A DNA stretch of 51,280 nt from Chloroflexota bacterium (GTDB lineage: Bacteria > Chloroflexota > Dehalococcoidia > Dehalococcoidales > UBA2162), in the NCBI GenBank assembly GCA_016190895.1, contig JACPPR010000024.1, positions 1 through 51,280 of the forward strand, in the 5' to 3' direction. Positions 45,857 through 51,280 of this stretch are shown in pieces. The notes under the pieces are model-generated. The model made no database searches. It saw only the letters and a program-made list of their open reading frames with translations, and was not told where the DNA came from. Each line of letters starts with the position of its first letter. Position 1 is the first letter of the stretch. The position numbers and the translations under genes are program-made.

Positions 45857-46069
45857 TTAGTCTCCGCTAATTTTGTCTTTATCTTTCCAGTCTATCATTT
45901 CGCCACCGCACTGAATCCAGTTCCGGCAAGGAAACAAACCCCTCGGCTCTTCCCCTCTGGCTCTGATGAAGGCATGCCAGGAGACTGTGCCTTCCAGAGC
46001 CAGTTCGATATCTTCCTTGATATCGATTACTACACCGCACCTATCACAAACCAGCTTCTTTATCGCCAA
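45857..46069 (-). CDS. small Cys-containing hypothetical protein
   Basis: 'CDRCGVVIDIKEDIELALEGTVSWHAF...FPCRNWIQCGGEMIDW'; 1-nt gap to purM. Confidence 0.65.
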   Translation of the reverse strand: MAIKKLVCDRCGVVIDIKEDIELALEGTVSWHAFIRARGEEPRGLFPCRNWIQCGGEMIDWKDKDKISGD

Positions 46070-46100
46070 CTCTCTAACCTCCGAAGGGCCGTTCCTCTTC

Positions 46101-47276
46101 CTAACCGTATTTAGCTATGAAGCGCTTCATTCTGGATAGGGACTCCTCAATCTCAGCCAACGAGGTGGCATAGCAGCAGCGGACATATCCCTCGCCGCAC
46201 TGACCGAAAGCGGAACCGGGCACGACAGCCACCTTTTCCTCGGTGAGCAATCTCTCCGCAAACTCCTCTGAAGTCATGCCCGTGCTTTTTATAGAGGGGA
46301 AGGCATAGAAGGCGCCCTTTGGTTCAAAGCAGGATAACCCGATTTCGCACAGTCCTTTGACGATGACCAGCCGCCGCCGGTTATAATCCTCGACCATTTC
46401 AGCCACGTCATCTTCCCCCGATTTGAGCGCTTCGATAGCGGCGTACTGAGCCATGGTCGGGACGCACATCATAGTGTACTGGTGAATCTTGGTCATAGCG
46501 GCGATAATCTCCCGGGGCGCCGCTGCATACCCGATGCGCCATCCGGTCATGGCGTAAGCCTTGGAGAAACCGCCGAGGAGAACCGTGTTCTCCTTCATAC
46601 CGGGCAGGGAGGCAACCGAGGTATGCTCAACGCCATAGACCAGCTTAGCGTAAATTTCATCGGAGATAACCATTAGCCCGTGCCGCCTGGCCACCTCGGC
46701 TATCTGCGATAAGTGCTCCCGGCTCATCACGGCTCCCGTGGGGTTGGCGGGATAGCCGATAAGAATGGCTCTTGTTTTGGGAGTAATCCGCGCTTCGACA
46801 TCCTCGGCATTAAGCTCGAAGTTGTTTTCCTGGTGAGTCGGTACCATGACAGGAACGCCTTCGGCAAGGATAACACATGAGCCGTAGGCGACATAACAGG
46901 GGTCGGGTATGATGACCTCGTCTCCCGGGTTAATCAAAGCCCGCATAGCTAAATCGAGCGCCTCGCTGACCCCAACGGTGATGAGCAGCTCGCTAGCCGG
47001 GTCGTATTCGAGGCTGAAATTATTTCTCAGGTGGCTGGAGAGTTCCTGGCGCAGCTCTGGCATACCCGAGTTCGAAGTGTACATGGTCATGCCCTTTTCG
47101 AGGGAATAAATGGCAGCCTCGCTGATATGCCAGGGCGTGGCAAAATCAGGCTCGCCGACCCCCAGTGAGATGACGCCTTCGATAGAGGCGAGCAGGTCGA
47201 AGAACTTCCTGATTCCCGAAGGCGATAGCTGGTTAGCTCGCTGAGAGATATGATATTTTCCGGGATTGGCTGGCAT
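46101..47276 (-). CDS. class I/II pyridoxal phosphate aminotransferase
   Basis: 'LGVGEPDFATPWHISEAA', 'YPANPTGAVMS', 'GGFSKAYAMTGWRIGY'. Confidence 0.93.
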   Translation of the reverse strand: MPANPGKYHISQRANQLSPSGIRKFFDLLASIEGVISLGVGEPDFATPWHISEAAIYSLEKGMTMYTSNSGMPELRQELSSHLRNNFSLEYDPASELLITVGVSEALDLAMRALINPGDEVIIPDPCYVAYGSCVILAEGVPVMVPTHQENNFELNAEDVEARITPKTRAILIGYPANPTGAVMSREHLSQIAEVARRHGLMVISDEIYAKLVYGVEHTSVASLPGMKENTVLLGGFSKAYAMTGWRIGYAAAPREIIAAMTKIHQYTMMCVPTMAQYAAIEALKSGEDDVAEMVEDYNRRRLVIVKGLCEIGLSCFEPKGAFYAFPSIKSTGMTSEEFAERLLTEEKVAVVPGSAFGQCGEGYVRCCYATSLAEIEESLSRMKRFIAKYG

Positions 47277-47298
47277 ACTTTCTCCTGCTAGATTTACG

Positions 47299-47793
47299 CT
47301 ACAGTACCACCTGCTGCCGTTTGGTCTCTTCTTTTTCCTCGATTATTTCCCCGTCTTCTTTGTACCGCTTGAGCATAAAGTGAGTCACCGTGCCCTGGAC
47401 TCCCTCCAGTGGGGCCAGTTTCTGGGAAACAAAATCTGCCACCTCGTGCATCGTCTTTCCCGTGACCAGAACCAGCAAGTCGTAGGCTCCGGAAAGCAAG
47501 TAGACGGTGCGCGCCTGTGGAAACCGATAAATGCGCTCGGCGATTGAATCAAAGCCAGCATCTCTCTGGGGCGTAACCTTAACTTCGATGAGCGCTGAGA
47601 CCTGCTCATTCCCTACCTTGTCCCAGTTAATCATCGTTTTGTATTTCAGGATGACACGCTCTTTCTCTGCCTGCTTGATAAGATTGGTGACTTCCTTGGG
47701 AGAGATACCGGTCATAGTGGCTATCTGTTCGGGGCTGGTCCGAGCGTCATTTTCCAGTATCTTTAGAATTTCTTTGTTCATTGCTGACCTCAT
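47299..47793 (-). CDS. Lrp/AsnC family transcriptional regulator
   Basis: N-terminal HTH 'LENDARTSPEQIATMTGISPKEVTNLIKQAEKERVILKYK', RAM/AsnC domain; upstream of the aminotransferase. Confidence 0.9.
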   Translation of the reverse strand: MRSAMNKEILKILENDARTSPEQIATMTGISPKEVTNLIKQAEKERVILKYKTMINWDKVGNEQVSALIEVKVTPQRDAGFDSIAERIYRFPQARTVYLLSGAYDLLVLVTGKTMHEVADFVSQKLAPLEGVQGTVTHFMLKRYKEDGEIIEEKEETKRQQVVL

Positions 47794-47892
47794 ACAAGTT
47801 GAAATGTCTTATTATAGCAGAGTCCGAGTAATTTGGTATCCCCCTATCGGGCTAAGAATTGCAGACGTGGACAGGCAAAAGGTTCTGCTATA

Positions 47893-48300
47893 ATGAGAGA
47901 CGTGATACGCAGGTTGCTTCAGGGAGCTATCAGCACGGCGCTGGAAGAACTGGTCATAGCGGCAATTGCGCTGTGGGGACTGCCTCTGCTAGGAGTACGG
48001 ATTCCACTTTGGGGTACTATAGCCATCATGGTTGCCTGGGCGGCCTATTCCACCTTTACGCATTTTCTGGGGGCGCGTGCCCTGGCACGAGAACATCTGG
48101 TGGGTTTACCGAATATGGTTGGCTGCCGGGGCAGTGTGGTCAGCACATTGAATCCTGAGGGGCTAATCAGAATTAAAGGTGAGCTCTGGGTAGCCAGGTC
48201 AGCCGGCGGCAAGGTGGCGCAGGGCAATCCGGTCATTGTGATAGGTCAGGAAAGGCTTAAGCTTATCGTGCGGGAAAGCGGCGATGAGGATACATCCTGA
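47893..48300 (+). CDS. NfeD-like membrane protein
   Basis: TM helices plus C-terminal OB-like 'LPNMVGCRGSVVSTLNPEGLIRIKGELWVARSAGGKVAQGNPVIVIGQERLKLIV'. ATG at 47893. Confidence 0.75.
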   Translation: MRDVIRRLLQGAISTALEELVIAAIALWGLPLLGVRIPLWGTIAIMVAWAAYSTFTHFLGARALAREHLVGLPNMVGCRGSVVSTLNPEGLIRIKGELWVARSAGGKVAQGNPVIVIGQERLKLIVRESGDEDTS

Positions 48301-48437
48301 GAACAAGTTCATCCCGATTGCATCGGGACAAAATCCAAATGCCAAATTAATGTCAAATGATTGAATACCAAATGTTTTGATATTTGAGCTTTGTCATTTG
48401 TTATTTATTTGAACTTTGAGCTTTATCCTTTAGGTTT

Positions 48438-49628
48438 CTAAGTCTGCTTACGTTTGTAGACGAACAAGGTTACGACCAGGGCCGCCCCGATAAACAGAAT
48501 AACCAGACTGAATATCTCCAGAGGCTTGATAGCGTCATCAATGAGCTGGAGTAGCCAGGGCTCGAGCCGGGGAGGTATCTCGGACAAATCTAGTTTTGTT
48601 GAGATAATGTTTTTAATCACCAGGGTACCGGCGTACAGAACAGCTCCGCTGATTAACGTGGGGATGCTCAAGTAGAGGGAGATCTTTTTCACATTGCGGA
48701 CGAGGAGAATGATACCCAGCGCTGTTAGGGCGATAAAGGCAAGCAGCATGGCGTAGACCTGTTGGAACCTGGCCACATATTGTCTCGCCTGCCTCAGATT
48801 ATCCTCGGCGTCAGCAATGCCCTGCGCAATATCTGCCCGCAGTTGGGCGTCGATGATGGTTTCGTCTATCGGGTAGGTCGTCGGTATTCCTCGAATAAAC
48901 TCCTGGTAGAGTTGGTCGAAGGCGGCCGCCCGCAGTTCTCGAGGTATTGCCGATATTGGCATTCCACCTATCTCGAACCCGGGCGGAGGCGAATTGATGA
49001 ACGCCTGCCGGAGTGTGCCTCTCAGATTTTCCAAGGCCGGTGCCAGCGAAATCGACGTCTTTAGTGTCGGGCTTATCCCGAGCAGATAGTCGAAGACCGG
49101 CCCTGAGATGGCAATCACCTGCTGCTTGAGTACAGGTTCGGCGCTGGCCACAGCCTCCGAAATATATCTGTCCAGATTCGGTATCTCGATGGGTATTTCC
49201 TGAGCTATTTGCTGGCTGATTGCCCCGGCGATGAAAGGAGACACATCGACGCTGTTGACCAGCGAGGTAACAAAGTCAGCGCTCAGGAAGGTTGTCCTGA
49301 GCGTTGACCTCAGGTCAGGCTCCGGCTTTTTGCCGAGCAGATAGTCATAGACAGAGTTGATAGCAGAGGTCGACTGCTTCTTTAACTCGGGTTCAAGTTT
49401 GGAAACAGCCTGGTTTATCGTCTCGTTTAGATTAGGCAGCTCCGGCTGGTTTTCTATCGGGACATTTTCTTTGACAAGCGCAGATATCTCCAGCCGGTTA
49501 AGTTCCCCGGTAACGAAGTCCGGGTTCAAGACGGTGCTTTTGACTGTGAAGGCAAGTCCGAAGACTGTCAGAGAGAGAAAAAGCAAAAGGCAGAAAAGGA
49601 TAATTGCCAGATTCTTTAAAAAGGTCAC
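48438..49628 (-). CDS. hypothetical membrane protein
   Basis: N-terminal TM, repeated 'F(V/L)TxxVN...VYDYLLG' halves, three C-terminal TM helices. Confidence 0.75.
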   Translation of the reverse strand: MTFLKNLAIILFCLLLFLSLTVFGLAFTVKSTVLNPDFVTGELNRLEISALVKENVPIENQPELPNLNETINQAVSKLEPELKKQSTSAINSVYDYLLGKKPEPDLRSTLRTTFLSADFVTSLVNSVDVSPFIAGAISQQIAQEIPIEIPNLDRYISEAVASAEPVLKQQVIAISGPVFDYLLGISPTLKTSISLAPALENLRGTLRQAFINSPPPGFEIGGMPISAIPRELRAAAFDQLYQEFIRGIPTTYPIDETIIDAQLRADIAQGIADAEDNLRQARQYVARFQQVYAMLLAFIALTALGIILLVRNVKKISLYLSIPTLISGAVLYAGTLVIKNIISTKLDLSEIPPRLEPWLLQLIDDAIKPLEIFSLVILFIGAALVVTLFVYKRKQT

Positions 49629-49647
49629 TTAGCTGTTCTCCGTTCGC

Positions 49648-49890
49648 CTATTTCCTCTTCTTTGAGGCTTCCTGCAGTTCCTGCCACCGCTCTTCGCCCA
49701 GGCATTCGCGGGCTGAGGCGCACCAGGTGATGCAAGAAGGCGTTTGCTCACGGTAGACCATCTCGCCGCATTTGCGGCACTTTACTCTTAGCTCATCCGA
49801 AAAGATTTCCACCTCATTGCCGCAGTTCGGGCACTTGTGCACCGAGACAGTTAGCTTTCTGGAATCCTGACCGGGACACTTCATCACCAT
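49648..49890 (-). CDS. zinc-ribbon hypothetical protein
   Basis: 'VHKCPNCGNEVEIFSDELRVKCRKCGEMVYREQTPSCITWCASARECLG'. Confidence 0.75.
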   Translation of the reverse strand: MVMKCPGQDSRKLTVSVHKCPNCGNEVEIFSDELRVKCRKCGEMVYREQTPSCITWCASARECLGEERWQELQEASKKRK

Positions 49891-49982
49891 AATAAGCCTC
49901 CTCTACCGGCAAATCACAAGTTCAGTTTACCAGCGCTGACTAATATCATAGCACAAAATGGGGGTCAGTTTGCAAAGACCTC

Positions 49983-50011
49983 TTGACACACAGGCGTGAA
50001 TGATTTATGCT
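49983..50011 (+). promoter_or_regulatory. sigma70-like promoter TTGACA-N17-TATGCT
   Basis: Upstream of the DUF5679-like ORF at 50052. Confidence 0.5.
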
Positions 50012-50051
50012 TGCTACCAAAGCTAATCAAAGCTAAAAAAGGAGGAGACTA

Positions 50052-50192
50052 ATGCAAGGTTATTGTGTTAAGTGTCGCACCAAGAGAGAAATCAAGAATG
50101 CCAAGGCCATCACCATGAAGAATAAGAAGCCGGCCACCCAGGGTGTCTGCCCCGTCTGCGGCACCAAGATGTTCCGCATCGGCAAGGCCTAA
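50052..50192 (+). CDS. DUF5679-like 46-aa zinc-ribbon protein (not in ORF track)
   Basis: MQGYCVKCRTKREIKNAKAITMKNKKPATQGVCPVCGTKMFRIGKA*; RBS aaaaaggaggag; promoter upstream. Confidence 0.85.
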   Translation: MQGYCVKCRTKREIKNAKAITMKNKKPATQGVCPVCGTKMFRIGKA

Positions 50193-50382
50193 GTCTACCT
50201 CTACCTCTACAATCTGGTCTGAATTGAATAGCAAGATGAAAATGCCGGGTATCACGGGCAGATGCTCGGCATTTTGCTTATTGGCGATTTGCCGGCGGGA
50301 TTCTCCCAACATAGCCCGTATTCAGTTTTTGGAGTACTTCTGCTATACTCAAAAACGTAAATCTTGAACACGGAGGCTCTAC

Positions 50383-50538
50383 GTGGCTGACAAACCAACC
50401 TCTTCCAGCGGGGAACATTCCTGCATTTTATGTGGAGCTAAGAGCGATAGCAGAATTCTAATCTCGGCTGAACAAAAGGGGGAGCCTGTCTGGGTCTGCG
50501 TTCGCTGCCTTCCTCAACTGGTGCACCCCGAAGGTTAG
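50383..50538 (+). CDS. 51-aa Cys-containing small protein (GTG start; not in ORF track)
   Basis: (V/M)ADKPTSSSGEHSCILCGAKSDSRILISAEQKGEPVWVCVRCLPQLVHPEG*; CxxC...CxxC arrangement; RBS cggagg. Confidence 0.65.
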   Translation: MADKPTSSSGEHSCILCGAKSDSRILISAEQKGEPVWVCVRCLPQLVHPEG

Positions 50539-50733
50539 CATATCGGGTAAGACGGCTTGGGAGGAGGGTGGAATAAGTCACCGGGCTACTGCCATTCGCT
50601 TTTGTCAGAGTCGTTGTATGTTGTACGTAGGGGCGCAGCATGCTGCGCCCCTACTACACCAAAACCTGATGTCCGCCGACATTACCCGCAGGGAGCGGAA
50701 TGGTAGGCTTCGCCCCACCCACCCTACTCGTTA

Positions 50734-51280
50734 CTACGTGTTACTGAATATAATATGGCGCTGCCAGGCAGGATAGCTCTGGGGAAAATCAGACCTGAAA
50801 TGAGCTCCCCGGCTCTCTTCCCTGAGCAGAGCCGCTTCAGTCACCAATCTCCCCGTCAAAATCAGGTTACTTAGCTCATACGATGGGCGGTCGGTAGGCT
50901 GGGGCAGGGATTTTTGCCAGGCCGCTAGGGTATTCGCTGCTTCATTTAATCCTTCTCGGTGGCGAATAATGCCGACCTTATCCCAGTGTAGCTGCTGGAG
51001 GGCTGACAAGCTCGGCGCCGAACTTGCCCGGGAAACTCGTTTCCGGCTGAGCGATTGACGGACGGCGGTCTTGTTGCCTTCATCTGATGGCGCCGTCTTG
51101 TCGCCATCACCCGTCCTTTTGATAATTCGCTTGCCGAAGACAACCGCTTCAAGAAGCGAGTTAGAAGCCAGCCGGTTGGCTCCGTGAATACCGGTGCAAG
51201 CAGTTTCGCCACAGGCAAATAGCCCGGTTATGTTTGTCTCTCCCCAAATATTTGTCTTCACGCCGCCAATCATATAATGG
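50734..51280 (-). CDS. nadB: L-aspartate oxidase, C-terminal part (continues beyond window)
   Basis: 'MIGGVKTNIWGETNITGLFACGETACTGIHGANRLASNSLLEAVVFGKR'. Confidence 0.92.
   Translation of the reverse strand, partial: HYMIGGVKTNIWGETNITGLFACGETACTGIHGANRLASNSLLEAVVFGKRIIKRTGDGDKTAPSDEGNKTAVRQSLSRKRVSRASSAPSLSALQQLHWDKVGIIRHREGLNEAANTLAAWQKSLPQPTDRPSYELSNLILTGRLVTEAALLREESRGAHFRSDFPQSYPAWQRHIIFSNT

Overview
This 51.3 kb window looks like a chromosomal segment of an anaerobic, Dehalococcoidia/Chloroflexi-like bacterium. That lineage is inferred from gene content only. Core content: a DUF177-rpmF-fabD-fabG-...-nusB-acpP cluster; two tRNAs (Arg-TCG, His-GTG, both with encoded CCA); aldehyde:ferredoxin oxidoreductase with a MoaD-like protein; ferredoxin-fused EtfA, EtfB and an acyl-CoA dehydrogenase; a molybdopterin oxidoreductase; ispH/plsC; a LacD-type aldolase; a large iron-uptake region (ABC ATPase, FtsX-type permeases, DUF2318 membrane protein, P19/Tp34 protein, FTR1, DtxR, FbpABC-type ABC, Fur); purine genes (PurO-like IMP cyclohydrolase, stand-alone AICAR transformylase, purM); an aminotransferase, an Lrp regulator and nadB (partial). 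The most unusual region is the accessory island at 21.5-24.7 kb. It lies between two convergent genes, the Mo-oxidoreductase and ispH. It contains a second, diverged copy of the last ~25 codons of BOTH flanking genes. Each 'tail scar' abuts the stop codon of a toxin-antitoxin-type gene (UPF0175; DUF433/DUF5615), and the two scars bracket an HTH + nucleotidyltransferase-like pair. Other notable signals: a tiny hairpin element with terminal inverted repeats (51 and 64 bp copies) inserted inside other intergenic repeats; a second MITE-like family with CACGAAATA/TATTTCGTG ends; an in-frame nonsense codon splitting one iron-locus permease; decayed plsC and methyltransferase copies flanking dtxR; a RAYT transposase remnant abutting a REP-like hairpin; and a promoter-to-terminator transcription unit that may be a small RNA. 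All comparisons were made by eye; no searches or folding were run.
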